DNA of 64,000 nt from WTFY01 sp011523795 (GCA_965207475.1 OZ242278.1:1302001-1366000), one strand, 5' to 3'; shown: positions 35,409 to 45,130, numbered from the stretch's first letter. Notes: generated by a model from the sequence alone, not told the origin. Translations and numbers: made by a program.

Positions 35409-36272
35409 CTAGTGATGCTGGTGCGCCATGTCCAGGTACACGATGGTGAGCACCATGAAAATAAATGCCTGCAGAAGGATGATCAGTATGTGGAAGATTG
35501 CCCAGCCCAGCTGCAGCACCCCGCCCAGGGTTCCCCAGACGATGCCGCCGCTGTACAGCAGCGCGATCAGGATGAAGATCATCTCCCCCGCATACAGGTT
35601 GCCGAACAGCCGCAGGGCCAGGGATACCGGCTTGGAGATCAGCGAAATCCCCTCCAGCAGCAGGTTCGCAGGCAGGCCCCACTTGCCGAACGGCTGGAAC
35701 GAGAGTTCCGCAAGGAACCCGCCGAGGCCCTTGACCTTGACGCTGTAATACAGCATCAGCACGAACACCGCGAGCGCCAGTCCTGCCGTGACATTGAGAT
35801 CCGTGGTCGGCACCACCTTGAAGTACACGTGATGCGGGTCCATGCCCAGCACCGCATGGCCGAACTGGCCGGCCAGCCAGGGAAGCCAGTCCACCGGGAC
35901 CAGGTCCATCAGGTTCATCAGCAGCACCCAGAAAAACACCGTGAGCGACAGCGGGGCGACGAGGTCGTTCTTGGCGCTGAACGAGCCGCGCACGTTCTGA
36001 TCGACGAACTCGACCACCCATTCCACGAAATTCTGCAGTCTGCCCGGCGTGCCGGACGTCATGTTGCGGGCGGCCCGGTGAAACACGAACAGGAAGATCG
36101 CGCCAAGCAGGAACGACCACAACAGGCTGTCCACATGGATCGACCAGAAACCCATCTGCGCCACCTCTTCCGCGTTGTGCGCAAAGCCCCAGTGACCGTC
36201 CGGGTGTTTCCCGAAGGTCCAGTTGGTCAGGTGGTGCTGGATATATTCGGAGGGAGTGATTGCGCCAGCCAT
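35409..36272 (-). CDS. atpB: ATP synthase Fo a subunit
   Basis: The 287-residue membrane protein has the essential Arg in SLALRLFGNLYAGEMIF and several hydrophobic helices. It begins with a soluble segment containing HLTNWTFG, as in other gammaproteobacteria. It forms the proton half-channels next to the c ring. Three bases separate it from atpI. Confidence 0.96.
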   Translation of the reverse strand: MAGAITPSEYIQHHLTNWTFGKHPDGHWGFAHNAEEVAQMGFWSIHVDSLLWSFLLGAIFLFVFHRAARNMTSGTPGRLQNFVEWVVEFVDQNVRGSFSAKNDLVAPLSLTVFFWVLLMNLMDLVPVDWLPWLAGQFGHAVLGMDPHHVYFKVVPTTDLNVTAGLALAVFVLMLYYSVKVKGLGGFLAELSFQPFGKWGLPANLLLEGISLISKPVSLALRLFGNLYAGEMIFILIALLYSGGIVWGTLGGVLQLGWAIFHILIILLQAFIFMVLTIVYLDMAHQHH

Positions 36273-36275
36273 GCT

Positions 36276-36683
36276 TCAGGATGCTTTTTGGATGAACGGA
36301 TCAGGCTTGATTAACGGAACCACCCAGTTGCAGGAGTAGGTCGTGAAATAGGCGACCAGCAGTGCCAGAGGGTGAACTTCCTTATACTGTATAAAAACTA
36401 CCGCAAACAATATTAACGTCAGGACGATCTTGACGATCTCCACACCAAACGCGGACCATACCAGGCCCTGCAGCTGCACGCTGCGCCTTCTTGCAAACAG
36501 CTGCCGTGCAAAAAACATGTTCGGCAGCACGCAGATCAGTCCGCCCAGCAGCACGGACAGGGCCCATTCACGCTTGACCGCGAACAGGACCGCTCCTGCA
36601 CACAGTGTCACGGCCCACTGGACAGCCAAGATCCAGCCTACCTGCGAAGGCAGTCCCGGATTTCGAGCCACATTTCGTTTCAT
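36276..36683 (-). CDS. atpI: ATP synthase protein I
   Basis: The start at 36683 (MKRNVARNPG) gives 135 residues with four hydrophobic helices (VGWILAVQWAVTLCAGAVLF, ALSVLLGGLICVLPNMFFA). AtpI assists c-ring assembly. The longer frame to 36776 runs into the promoter region. First gene of the operon. Confidence 0.9.
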   Translation of the reverse strand: MKRNVARNPGLPSQVGWILAVQWAVTLCAGAVLFAVKREWALSVLLGGLICVLPNMFFARQLFARRRSVQLQGLVWSAFGVEIVKIVLTLILFAVVFIQYKEVHPLALLVAYFTTYSCNWVVPLIKPDPFIQKAS

Positions 36684-36785
36684 CTCTGGATGCCTGCCCG
36701 CAGCATTCCCCGTCCCGTGCACCTGGCAGCCACCGGTCCGCCCTTCTTCTTGAACGACAGGCCTGATCTTGTACAAGAGGCGCGA

Positions 36786-36814
36786 AGTATACGGTCAAGC
36801 CAGCAAAATCTCAA
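36786..36814 (-). promoter_or_regulatory. sigma-70-type promoter of the atp operon
   Basis: On the minus strand -35 TTGAGA (36809-36814) and -10 TATACT (36786-36791) are separated by exactly 17 bases. Transcription would start near 36779, about 95 bases before the atpI start. Confidence 0.75.
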
Positions 36815-36930
36815 CCGTGTGAGCCGGTCGATTCACGGGTTTCATGCCGCCCGTCTCCCGCCCTCCCGGTCCCCCGCGATGCTTCGCCTGCCCGCTGCGG
36901 CCAGGGCGCAATCGGGACCGTGTCCGGGGG

Positions 36931-37797
36931 TTACGTGTCCGGCGCCAGTTTCCTGACGATCCCGTCGAATTCGTCCAGGCTGGCATAGCGGATCTGTACC
37001 CGGCCGCTGCCGTCTCGACGATGCTGGATCGCCACGTTCGTTCCGAGCCGTTCCGAAAGCCTGCGTTCCATGCGCCGGATATCCGGGTCCGGATCCGCGG
37101 CCTCGCCCCCGTGCCTGCCTTGCCCGGACTGGAGCTTCCTGACCAGCGCCTCGGTGGCCCGCACCGACAGCTTGCGCCGCACGACCTCCTGTGCCGCGGC
37201 GAGTGCCCGGGCCGCCTCCAGGGCCAGCAGGGCGCGTGCATGGCCCATCTCGATCTGTCCCCGGTCCAGCATGTCCTGTACGCCTGCCGGCAGGGCCAGC
37301 AGCCGCAGGCTGTTGCTGACCGCGGCACGGGACCGTCCCACGGCTTCCCCGACTTCCTGGTGCGTGAGGCCGAACTGCTCGACCAGGCCCGAGTAGGCCC
37401 TGGCCTCTTCCAGCGGGTTCAGGTCCTCGCGCTGCAGGTTTTCCACCAGCGCCAGCGCGGCCGCCTCCTGGTCGTCGGCGTCCCGGACCACCGCCGGGAT
37501 CTCCAGCAGTCCCGCCTGCTGCGCCGCACGCCAGCGCCGCTCCCCCGCAATCAGCTGGTATTCCCCCTCGACCCTGCGCACAACGACCGGCTGCAGGATG
37601 CCCTGGCGGCGGATGGAGTCCGCCAGTTCCTCCAAGGCCTCGGGGCTCACCTGCCTGCGCGGCTGGTACGGACTGCGGTGGATCAGCTCAACCGGCAGTG
37701 TGCGCAGGGAGGCGTCCCCGGCCGGCGGGGCCGGACCCCCCGTACTCAGCAGCACATCGATTCCCAGCGCCCCCAGTCCCGGTTTTTTCTTCTTCAT
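36931..37797 (-). CDS. parB: chromosome partitioning protein ParB (parS-binding CTPase)
   Basis: The 288-residue protein starts MKKKKPGLGALGIDVLL. It has the ParB/Srx domain with SPYQPRR, the CTP-binding motifs LIAGERRWRAA and ENLQREDLNPLEEA, a helix-turn-helix (LTHQEVGEAVGRSRAAVSNSLRLL) and a C-terminal dimerisation segment. It binds parS; two such sites lie in recF 11 kb away. The frame to 37863 overlaps parA and is not needed. Confidence 0.95.
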   Translation of the reverse strand: MKKKKPGLGALGIDVLLSTGGPAPPAGDASLRTLPVELIHRSPYQPRRQVSPEALEELADSIRRQGILQPVVVRRVEGEYQLIAGERRWRAAQQAGLLEIPAVVRDADDQEAAALALVENLQREDLNPLEEARAYSGLVEQFGLTHQEVGEAVGRSRAAVSNSLRLLALPAGVQDMLDRGQIEMGHARALLALEAARALAAAQEVVRRKLSVRATEALVRKLQSGQGRHGGEAADPDPDIRRMERRLSERLGTNVAIQHRRDGSGRVQIRYASLDEFDGIVRKLAPDT

Positions 37798-37804
37798 GGC
37801 GGCC

Positions 37805-38602
37805 TCAACCCTGTACCCGGGGTTCCGGCACGCCGGTGTCCCCGTTGCGCTGCAGCAGTTCACTGGCGAGATTCAGGTAGGCCAGGGCGCCCCGTGAACG
37901 CTCGTCATACAGCAGCACAGGCAGGCCGTGGCTGGGCGCTTCCGCGAGCGTGACGTTGCGCGGGATGATGGTGCGGTAGACGCTCTCGCCGAAATGCGAG
38001 GTGAGTTGCGTGGAGACATCGTTGGCCAGGTTGTTGCGCGAGTCGAACATGGTGCGCAACAGTCCCTCGATCCTGAGTCCCGGGTTTGCGCTCTGGCGGA
38101 CCCGCTCGATGGTCTGCATCAGTGCAGACAGTCCCTCGAGGGCGTAGTACTCGCACTGCGTCGGGATGATGACGCTGTCGGCGGCCACCAGGCCATTGAG
38201 CGTAAGCATGTTCAGCGAGGGCGGACAATCGATAAAGACGTAATCATACTGGGCGCCCAGCGCTCCCCGCAAGGCCCCGCGCAGCCTGTATTCCCTTTGC
38301 TCCAGCTCCAGCAGCCTGACTTCCGCCACGGTCAGGGCCTCGTTGCCGGGCATCAGGTCGTAGCCGCCCTTGCAGCCCCGGATGATGCACTCGGCCGCGG
38401 CCGCCTCCTGCAGCAGCACCTGCGCGGTCGTGTATTCCACGGTGCGCTTGTCCACCCCGGAACCCATGGTGGCGTTGCCCTGCGGGTCCAGGTCGATGAG
38501 CAGGACCCTGCGCCGCACGCTGGCCATGGCCGCGGCAAGGTTTACCGAAGTGGTGGTCTTGCCGACGCCCCCTTTCTGGTTTGTCACGGAAACCGTTTTC
38601 AT
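37805..38602 (-). CDS. parA: chromosome partitioning ATPase ParA (Soj)
   Basis: The 265-residue ATPase has the deviant Walker A motif NQKGGVGKTTTSVNLAAAMA at its N terminus, LIDLDPQGNATMG, and DYVFIDCPPSLNMLTLN. It moves ParB-parS complexes after replication. Its ATG overlaps the rsmG stop by four bases, and parB follows seven bases after its stop. Confidence 0.96.
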   Translation of the reverse strand: MKTVSVTNQKGGVGKTTTSVNLAAAMASVRRRVLLIDLDPQGNATMGSGVDKRTVEYTTAQVLLQEAAAAECIIRGCKGGYDLMPGNEALTVAEVRLLELEQREYRLRGALRGALGAQYDYVFIDCPPSLNMLTLNGLVAADSVIIPTQCEYYALEGLSALMQTIERVRQSANPGLRIEGLLRTMFDSRNNLANDVSTQLTSHFGESVYRTIIPRNVTLAEAPSHGLPVLLYDERSRGALAYLNLASELLQRNGDTGVPEPRVQG

Positions 38603-39216
38603 GCGCCCTTTTCAACCGTTGCGATATGCCGGTGCGTCTTCACGCCCGGGATGCGGGCCGGGTACATTCCCGTCAACCGGTATCCCGAAGGCAGGTCCGT
38701 CAACCCGGGTTCCCTGCCCAGCATCAGGACCACCCGGCCACGGTCCAGCAGGTGGTCCACCGATGCGAACAGCGCCCCGCCGGGGGCAAAGGCGCGGCTC
38801 ACCACCGTATCGAACCCGTTCTCCGGCACATACTGCTCCACCCTCTGCTGGCACACCCTTGCGTTCTTCAGCCCGATTTCAATGATCGCCTGCCGCATGA
38901 ACCGGGTTTTCCTGGCATTGGCATCCAGCAGCACAAACTCCCTTTCGCCGCACAGGATGGCCAGCACGAGACCGGGGAGTCCGGCCCCGCTGCCGACATC
39001 AATCACGCGGCGGCCCTCGATGTACGGCATCACGGTCAGGCTGTCAAAGACGTGCCTGCGGATAATCTCGCAGGACCCCCGTGTCGCCGTGAGATTGTAG
39101 ACCCGGTTCCATTTCTGCAGCAGTCGGACAAATTGTAGCAGTGCCTGCCTCTGGTTGACATCGGCACTTGCGTGCATCTCCCGCAGGCCTGTCCCGAGCA
39201 GCTGCGCATCATCCAT
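38599..39216 (-). CDS. rsmG: 16S rRNA (guanine527-N7)-methyltransferase
   Basis: The 205-residue methyltransferase has KWNRVYNLTATR, the SAM-binding motif VIDVGSGAGLPGLVLAI and VVSRAFAPGGALF. It methylates G527 of 16S rRNA. It lies between mnmG and parA, the usual gidA-gidB-parA-parB order. Confidence 0.96.
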   Translation of the reverse strand: MDDAQLLGTGLREMHASADVNQRQALLQFVRLLQKWNRVYNLTATRGSCEIIRRHVFDSLTVMPYIEGRRVIDVGSGAGLPGLVLAILCGEREFVLLDANARKTRFMRQAIIEIGLKNARVCQQRVEQYVPENGFDTVVSRAFAPGGALFASVDHLLDRGRVVLMLGREPGLTDLPSGYRLTGMYPARIPGVKTHRHIATVEKGA

Positions 39217-39251
39217 GACCGGTTCGGGGTCCGGGGGCGCTGCCGCAGTCT

Positions 39252-41132
39252 TCAGGCACTTCGCTTCAGCCGCTCCCGGGCTTTCAGGTGAACCAGCAGC
39301 AGCGACAGCGTGGCGGCGGTGATGCCCGGAATCCGGGCGGCATGGCCCAGTGTCCGGGGGCGCACCTCGACCAGTTTCTGCCGGGCCTCGTTGGACAGGC
39401 CCGCGATCGATGCATACTCCAGGTCTTCCGGCAGCCGCACATGTTCCTGCTGCGAAAGGTGACGGGCCTGCGCCTTCTGGCGCTCGATATAGCCTGCGTA
39501 CCGGGCCTGGATCTCGATCTGTTCGGCGACTTCCGCCGGGATCTCGCCCAGTTCGGGCACGATCCGGCTCAGGGTCCGCAGGTCCGCCTCCGGCCTTCGC
39601 AGCAGCTCGTACAGGCTGTATTCCCGTCTGAGTTCACTGCCCAGCACCTGCCCGCACTGCCGGGCCCGGTCTGCGCCCGGCCGGAGAACCGCCTGTTCCA
39701 GGTACCGGGTGTGTGCGTCGATGGCCTCCCGCTTGCGCACGAAGGCCTGCCACCGCTCTTCCGGCAGGCATCCCAGCCGGCGTGCCGTTTCACTGAGGCG
39801 CAGGTCCGCGTTGTCCTGGCGCAGGATCAGGCGAAACTCGGCCCGGCTGGTAAACATGCGGTACGGTTCCACGGTGCCCCGTGTGACCAGGTCATCCACC
39901 ATGACCCCGATGTAGGCCTGGTCGCGCCCGACCACCCAGGGCTCCCGGTCCTGCACCTGGCGTGCGGCGTTGATCCCGGCCAGCAGGCCCTGGGCCGCGG
40001 CTTCCTCGTAGCCGGTGGTGCCGTTGATCTGGCCCGCAAAATACAGGCCGCGGATGGCGCGGGTCTGCAGGCTGGGCTGCAGGTCACGGGGATCGAAATA
40101 GTCGTATTCAATGGCGTATCCCGGGCGCGTGATGTGCGCCTGTTCGAGTCCCCTGATCGACTGCACCAGCCTGCATTGCGTCTCGTACGGCAGGCTGGTC
40201 GAAAGTCCGTTCGGGTAGACCTCGTGGGTCTGCAGGCCTTCGGGCTCGATAAACACCTGGTGCTGCGTGCGCTCGGCGAAGCGGGTCACCTTGTCCTCGA
40301 TAGAAGGGCAGTACCGTGGCCCGACACTCTCGATGCAGCCGTTGTACATGGGCGAGCGGTGCAGGTCGCGGCGGATGATGGCGTGCGTGGCCTCGCCGGT
40401 ATGCGTGATGTGGCAGTGGACCTGGCGCGGATGCATCGCGGCGGTTCCCATGAACGAGAACACCGGAACCGGAACTTCTCCCGGCTGCGGCTCCGTGCGG
40501 CGGTAATCGATGGTCCGTCCGTCCAGGCGGGGTGGCGTGCCGGTCTTCAGGCGGCCGGTGCGGAACGGCAATTCCCGCAGGCGCTGCGCCAGCGTCCGGG
40601 CCGGCGGATCCCCGGCGCGCCCGGCCGCGTACTGGTTGTCGCCCACATGGACCCTGCCGTCCAGAAACGTGCCCGCCGTCAGCACCACGGCGGGGGCCTC
40701 GAACCGGATCCCGGCCTGGGTCAGCACCCCGCACACGGCATCCTGTTCCAGAAGCAGGTCCTCCACGGGCTGCTGGAAGACCTGCAGGTTGGCCTGGTTC
40801 TCGACCTGTTCGCGGATGGCCGCCTTGTACAGCACACGGTCCGCCTGCGCGCGCGTGGCCCGCACGGCCGGCCCCTTGCTCGAATTGAGGATGCGGAACT
40901 GGATGCCGGCACGGTCCGCGGCCAGTGCCATGGCGCCCCCCATGGCGTCGATCTCGCGCACCAGGTGGCTCTTGCCGATGCCGCCGATGGCCGGATTGCA
41001 GCTCATCTGGCCGATGGTCTCGATGTTGTGCGTCACCAGCAGCGTGCGGCATCCCATGCGGGCGGCCGCAAGCGCCGCCTCGGTGCCGGCGTGGCCGCCC
41101 CCGACCACGATGACATCGTAGCGCCGGCTCAT
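39252..41132 (-). CDS. mnmG: tRNA uridine-5-carboxymethylaminomethyl modification enzyme MnmG (GidA)
   Basis: The start at 41132 gives MSRRYDVIVVGGGHAGTEAA with the FAD-binding GxGxxG, for 626 residues. Other landmarks are MSCNPAIGGIGKSHLVREID, a segment with Cys in HNIETIGQMSCNPA, YCPSIEDKVTRF and INGTTGYEEAAAQGLLAGIN. It works with MnmE on U34 of certain tRNAs. The longer frame to 41225 lacks family similarity. Confidence 0.97.
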   Translation of the reverse strand: MSRRYDVIVVGGGHAGTEAALAAARMGCRTLLVTHNIETIGQMSCNPAIGGIGKSHLVREIDAMGGAMALAADRAGIQFRILNSSKGPAVRATRAQADRVLYKAAIREQVENQANLQVFQQPVEDLLLEQDAVCGVLTQAGIRFEAPAVVLTAGTFLDGRVHVGDNQYAAGRAGDPPARTLAQRLRELPFRTGRLKTGTPPRLDGRTIDYRRTEPQPGEVPVPVFSFMGTAAMHPRQVHCHITHTGEATHAIIRRDLHRSPMYNGCIESVGPRYCPSIEDKVTRFAERTQHQVFIEPEGLQTHEVYPNGLSTSLPYETQCRLVQSIRGLEQAHITRPGYAIEYDYFDPRDLQPSLQTRAIRGLYFAGQINGTTGYEEAAAQGLLAGINAARQVQDREPWVVGRDQAYIGVMVDDLVTRGTVEPYRMFTSRAEFRLILRQDNADLRLSETARRLGCLPEERWQAFVRKREAIDAHTRYLEQAVLRPGADRARQCGQVLGSELRREYSLYELLRRPEADLRTLSRIVPELGEIPAEVAEQIEIQARYAGYIERQKAQARHLSQQEHVRLPEDLEYASIAGLSNEARQKLVEVRPRTLGHAARIPGITAATLSLLLVHLKARERLKRSA

Positions 41133-41252
41133 GGCCTGCGCGCCCTGTGTAGTAGGTGAATCGACATTTGACTTTCCCCTGTTCCGGACCGGCCGGCGGT
41201 GGTGCCCGGCCTGCCCGGAGCCCATTGTACTGGACCCCGTATCCAGACTCGA

Positions 41253-42596
41253 CTACTTTCCGATGCAGAATTCACTGAAGATGCTGCCCAGCAGGTCGTC
41301 GGAACTGAATTCCCCCGTGATCTCGCCCAGTGCCTGCTGGGCCAGGCGCAGGTCCTCGCCCGCCAGTTCCAGGTCCTGCCCCCGGTGGAGACACTGCAGG
41401 GCGCTGCGAACGTGGGCCTGCGTGCGCTGCAGGGCGTCCAGGTGGCGTGCGCGTGCCAGAAAGGGCGTGCTGGCCTGCTCACGGCCCAGTACCCGCTCCC
41501 GGATCCGTTCCACCAGGGCCTCCATCCCGGACCCTGTCTTCACGGACAGATAGACCTCCTGCCGGCCCGCCTCGCCATGCCGGGCCACCAGGTCGGTCTT
41601 GTTGTGTACCCGGATCACCCTGGAGGCCTCGACCCCCTCCGGGGCCAGGCCGGCCGGGTCCGGCTGCGAGAGGTCGTCCAGCCACAGCACCAGGTCTGCC
41701 TCGGCGAGGATGCGCCGGGTACGCTCGATGCCCAGCTGTTCCACCTCGTCACCGGTCGTGCGCAGGCCTGCCGTGTCCACCAGCCGCACCGGCAAGCCGT
41801 GAACCTCGATATCCGCCACGACCGGGTCGCGCGTGGTACCCGGAACCGCCGTCACGATCGCAATCTCGCTTTGTGCGAGGGCATTGATCAGGCTGGACTT
41901 GCCGACATTGGGCGCCCCGACAATCGCAACGGTCGCCCCGGCGTGCAGGCGTTCACCCGAACGGGCCTGTTCCAGCAGTTCATCCAGCTCCCCGTCGAGG
42001 GCCGACAGCGGCCCGTACAGCGCCTTTGCCGGAGGCGCCCCGTTGTCCTCGTCCGGAAAGTCGAGGCAGGCCTCCACGCCGGTGCGCACCCCTACCAGAC
42101 CCTCCAGCACCTCCTTCACGCGCCTCGAGAAGGCGCCCTGCAGGGACCGTCCCGCCGTGCGCACGCACTGTTCCGTGGTGCTGGAGATGAGGTCCGCGAT
42201 GGCCTCGGCCTGGGCCAGGTCAAGCTTGTTGTTGAGGAAGGCGCGCAGGCTGAACTCGCCGGGTTCCGCCCGCCGTGCGCCCTGTGCGCACAGCGCATCC
42301 ATCAGCATCTCGCACACGACCGGGTTGCCGTGGCAGTGGAACTCCACCAGGTCCTCGCCCGTGAACGAGGCAGGCGCCTGGAAATAGAGGGCCAGTCCCT
42401 GGTCAATCCTCTCGCCGTTGCCGTCTCGAAAGCCGGTTAGGACCGCCTTGCGCGGAATCAGCTCCTTGCGCGTGACCCGCCCGGCGATGGCCCGGGCACC
42501 GCGCCCGGACAGGCGGACCACGGCCAGGGCGCCGCGCCCGGGCGGGGTGGCGACGGCACAGATCGGATCGTCAGGGGACGGAGGGACGCCGGGCAC
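41253..42596 (-). CDS. mnmE: tRNA modification GTPase MnmE (TrmE)
   Basis: The 447-residue protein starts at GTG and begins with DPICAVATPPGRGALAVVRL. It has a formyl-THF-binding N-terminal domain, helical domain, inserted G domain (GAPNVGKSSLINAL, DTAGLRTTGDEVE, NKTD) and the C-terminal CIGK. It partners MnmG, encoded next. Confidence 0.97.
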   Translation of the reverse strand: MPGVPPSPDDPICAVATPPGRGALAVVRLSGRGARAIAGRVTRKELIPRKAVLTGFRDGNGERIDQGLALYFQAPASFTGEDLVEFHCHGNPVVCEMLMDALCAQGARRAEPGEFSLRAFLNNKLDLAQAEAIADLISSTTEQCVRTAGRSLQGAFSRRVKEVLEGLVGVRTGVEACLDFPDEDNGAPPAKALYGPLSALDGELDELLEQARSGERLHAGATVAIVGAPNVGKSSLINALAQSEIAIVTAVPGTTRDPVVADIEVHGLPVRLVDTAGLRTTGDEVEQLGIERTRRILAEADLVLWLDDLSQPDPAGLAPEGVEASRVIRVHNKTDLVARHGEAGRQEVYLSVKTGSGMEALVERIRERVLGREQASTPFLARARHLDALQRTQAHVRSALQCLHRGQDLELAGEDLRLAQQALGEITGEFSSDDLLGSIFSEFCIGK

Positions 42597-42625
42597 GGCG
42601 GGCTCTCTGTTTTGCCGGCCCGCAC

Positions 42626-44308
42626 CTAGCGGTCCGCCTTCTCAATACGTTTCGTGATCACGTATTGCTGGGCAATCGACAGGATGTTGTTCATCAGCCA
42701 GTACAGGACCAGGCCGGCCGGGAAAAAGGCCATGAACGCCGTCATCATGATGGGCATCATGGCGAACACCTTGGCCTGGATGGGATCCGGCGGGGTGGGG
42801 TTGAGCTTGAATTGGATGTACATGCTGACGCCCATCAGCAGCGGCAGCACGAAGATCGGGTCCCGTATGGAAAGGTCGCTGATCCAGAATATGAACGGCG
42901 CCTGGCGCAGTTCGACGCTTTCGACCAGCACCCAGTACAGGGCCAGGAACACGGGCATCTGTACCAGGATGGGCAGGCAGCCGCCGAGCGGGTTGATCTT
43001 TTCCCTCTTGTACAGTTCCATCAGGGCCTTGTTCATCTTCTGCTTGTCCTCGGCATAACGCTCCCGCAACACCTTGAATTTCGGCTGGATCTTGCGCATG
43101 CGGGCCATGGACTTGTAGCTGGTTTCCGACAGCTTGTAGAACACCAGCTTGACCACGAGCGTTACCAGTATGATGGCGCCCCCCCAGTTGCCGACCAGCT
43201 TGTGAAACCACTCCAGCAGCCAGAACAGCGGCTTGGAAAGGATCGAAAACATGCCGTAGTCCACGCTGAGTTCAAGGCCGGGCGCGATCTTTTCCATGCG
43301 GCGCTGCAGCTTGGGCCCGGCGTACAGCCTGCGTTGGAACTCGCCCTCGCTGCCGGACGGGACGGTTTTCGACGGGGACAGCATGCCGATCAGGTACTGC
43401 TGTTCCCCGGGTGCGCTCACGCGCTTGCTGTAGAAGCGGTTCTCCTGCTCTTCGTGTGCGATCCAGGCCGAGACGAAATAGTGCTGCAGCATGGCGGTCC
43501 AGCCGCCGGTGACCTGCATGTTGAAGGGCGCATCGTCGATGTCGTTGAACGAGTGCTTGTGATACGCGCCGTCATAGTACGCCGTGCCGGTGTAGGTCGG
43601 CAGGCGCAGCCAGCTTCGGTCCTCCGGTATGGGACTGTGCCGCAGCTGCTGGTACTGCCGGCCGGTCCATGCGGAAGGGCCGCGGTTGACCACGCGATGG
43701 GCGATGTCGATCACGAAGGCATCGCGGTAGAAGGTGAAGCGCTTCTCCACACGGATCCCCTGTTCGCCCTCCCACACGAGCTTCACCTCCATGCTGTCCT
43801 GGTTCTCGCCGAGCACGTAGCGGGAGCGTTCGGTCGTGTAGAGGTCATGGTGGGTCGGTGCGAGCCCGGACGGGTCCGGCCCGCCCCGGATGCGGTCATG
43901 GCGCAGGCCGGACTGGGCAATGTACGTCCGGTTGTCGCTGTGCAGCAGCCGGAAGGGCTCGTCTTTCCTTTTCAGGGAAACCGGGTAGGTGGGAAGGTCC
44001 AGCTGGCGGATATCGCCCCCCCGGGTGTCAATCAGAACCTCCATGACATCCGTGCTGACCTGCACATGCCGGCTCGGCACGATCTCCCGGCGGGGCGCTT
44101 CAGGCTCCTCCGGCATGCGCACCTCCGCGGCGCTCGGCACCTGGACGTCGGGCAGGTCCTCGGCGGGGGCTGCGGTTTCTTCCCGGGGGGCCGGCTGCGT
44201 GACGGAGGCCACCGGCGGCGGCGTGGCCTGCTCCTTCTGCCAGGTCAGCCAGATCATGTACAGCACGAAGGCGAGCGCCGTATACAGGAAAAAGCGCTGG
44301 CTAATCAC
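42626..44308 (-). CDS. yidC: membrane protein insertase YidC
   Basis: GTG at 44308 begins ISQRFFLYTALAFVLYMIWL, the N-terminal membrane anchor, and overlaps the yidD stop by eight bases. The 560-residue protein then has a large periplasmic domain (HVQVSTDVMEVLIDTRGGDI) and the conserved five-helix core (NWGGAIILVTLVVKLVFY, GGCLPILVQMPVFLALYWVL, GLVLYWLMNNILSIAQQYVI). It inserts proteins into the inner membrane with or without Sec. The longer frame to 44500 covers yidD and is a shadow. Confidence 0.96.
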   Translation of the reverse strand: MISQRFFLYTALAFVLYMIWLTWQKEQATPPPVASVTQPAPREETAAPAEDLPDVQVPSAAEVRMPEEPEAPRREIVPSRHVQVSTDVMEVLIDTRGGDIRQLDLPTYPVSLKRKDEPFRLLHSDNRTYIAQSGLRHDRIRGGPDPSGLAPTHHDLYTTERSRYVLGENQDSMEVKLVWEGEQGIRVEKRFTFYRDAFVIDIAHRVVNRGPSAWTGRQYQQLRHSPIPEDRSWLRLPTYTGTAYYDGAYHKHSFNDIDDAPFNMQVTGGWTAMLQHYFVSAWIAHEEQENRFYSKRVSAPGEQQYLIGMLSPSKTVPSGSEGEFQRRLYAGPKLQRRMEKIAPGLELSVDYGMFSILSKPLFWLLEWFHKLVGNWGGAIILVTLVVKLVFYKLSETSYKSMARMRKIQPKFKVLRERYAEDKQKMNKALMELYKREKINPLGGCLPILVQMPVFLALYWVLVESVELRQAPFIFWISDLSIRDPIFVLPLLMGVSMYIQFKLNPTPPDPIQAKVFAMMPIMMTAFMAFFPAGLVLYWLMNNILSIAQQYVITKRIEKADR

Positions 44309-44552
44309 GGGGTTCGGGTTCCGGTACGGGGTCCAGCCCCCCCTCGTGCCAGGGGTGGCAGCAGGCCAGGCGCCGGGCGGCCAGCCAGGCTCCGCGCAGC
44401 GCGCCGTGACGCTGCAGGGCTTCGATGGCATAGGCCGAGCAACTGGGATGAAAACGGCAATGGTGTCCGAGCCACGGGCTGAGCAGGAACCGGTACGCAC
44501 GGATCACCAGGATGAGTGCCCGGCAAAGATGCCGGTTCAGGATTGCGTACAT
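44301..44552 (-). CDS. yidD: membrane protein insertion efficiency factor YidD
   Basis: An 83-residue protein with the family signature AYRFLLSPWLGHHCRFHPSC, SAYAIEALQRHGALRG and CCHPWHEGGLDPVP. It overlaps the end of rnpA and the start of yidC, the standard compact arrangement. Confidence 0.95.
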   Translation of the reverse strand: MYAILNRHLCRALILVIRAYRFLLSPWLGHHCRFHPSCSAYAIEALQRHGALRGAWLAARRLACCHPWHEGGLDPVPEPEPRD

Positions 44553-44890
44553 CGCGTCCAGAGCCCCGTCAACTGCTTTCTCAGAATGTCTCGCTGTGCC
44601 GGGCCGGCCGGCTGTTTCAGTATCACCACGTAATCGCTGGCAGGCAGTCCCGCCTTGTGGGTGCGAAAGCTTTCCCGAATCATGCGCTTCACCATGTTCC
44701 TGTCCACCGCACGCCGGGCCTTGCGCTTGGCCACGACCATGCCCAGGCGCGGGTAGCCTACCGTGTTTTCCCTTGACAGCAGGACAAACGCCTTGCTGCC
44801 GGACCGGTTCGCCCGGTCAAACACCCGCTGGAACTGGCGGGCGGTATGCAGCCGTTCGCGGTATGAAAACGAAAAATCTGCCGCAGGCAA
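44537..44890 (-). CDS. rnpA: ribonuclease P protein component
   Basis: The 117-residue basic protein starts at TTG four bases after the rpmH stop. It shows FSFSYRERLHTARQFQRVF and the RNA-binding core KRKARRAVDRNMVKRMIRES. It partners the RNase P RNA in tRNA 5' maturation. Slightly short of E. coli RnpA at neither end. Confidence 0.95.
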   Translation of the reverse strand: MPAADFSFSYRERLHTARQFQRVFDRANRSGSKAFVLLSRENTVGYPRLGMVVAKRKARRAVDRNMVKRMIRESFRTHKAGLPASDYVVILKQPAGPAQRDILRKQLTGLWTRCTQS

Positions 44891-44894
44891 GAAA

Positions 44895-45029
44895 CTACGG
44901 GCACAAGCGCGCGCGGCCGCGTGCGCGCCGGGCGTTGATGACCGCCCGGCCGCCCTTTGTCCTCATTCGGGCCCGGAACCCGTGCGTGCGTGCACGTTTC
45001 AGGTTGCTGGGTTGATAGGTACGTTTCAC
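44895..45029 (-). CDS. rpmH: 50S ribosomal protein L34
   Basis: A 44-residue gene starting at GTG. The protein begins MKRTYQPSNLKRARTHGFRA, then RMRTKGGRAVINARRARGRA, ending RLCP, an unmistakable L34. It is too short to appear in most ORF listings. It heads the rpmH-rnpA-yidD-yidC group. Confidence 0.97.
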   Translation of the reverse strand: MKRTYQPSNLKRARTHGFRARMRTKGGRAVINARRARGRARLCP

Positions 45030-45079
45030 GGCTGGTTCTAATTTTCGGGTACTTGGAGCAGAAACCTTCTACAGTGCGC

Positions 45080-45108
45080 AAAATAATCCCGCTATCTGCA
45101 TTTGTCAA
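45080..45108 (-). promoter_or_regulatory. sigma-70-type promoter of rpmH
   Basis: On the minus strand -35 TTGACA (45103-45108) and -10 TATTTT (45080-45085) are 17 bases apart, placing a transcription start about 40-45 bases before the rpmH GTG. Confidence 0.75.
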
Positions 45109-45130
45109 CGCCTGTTCCGTGCACACCGGC

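Noticed and set aside
39288..41159. 623-codon plus-strand frame opposite mnmG
   Set aside because: Antisense shadow; no domain structure, and mnmG is certain.
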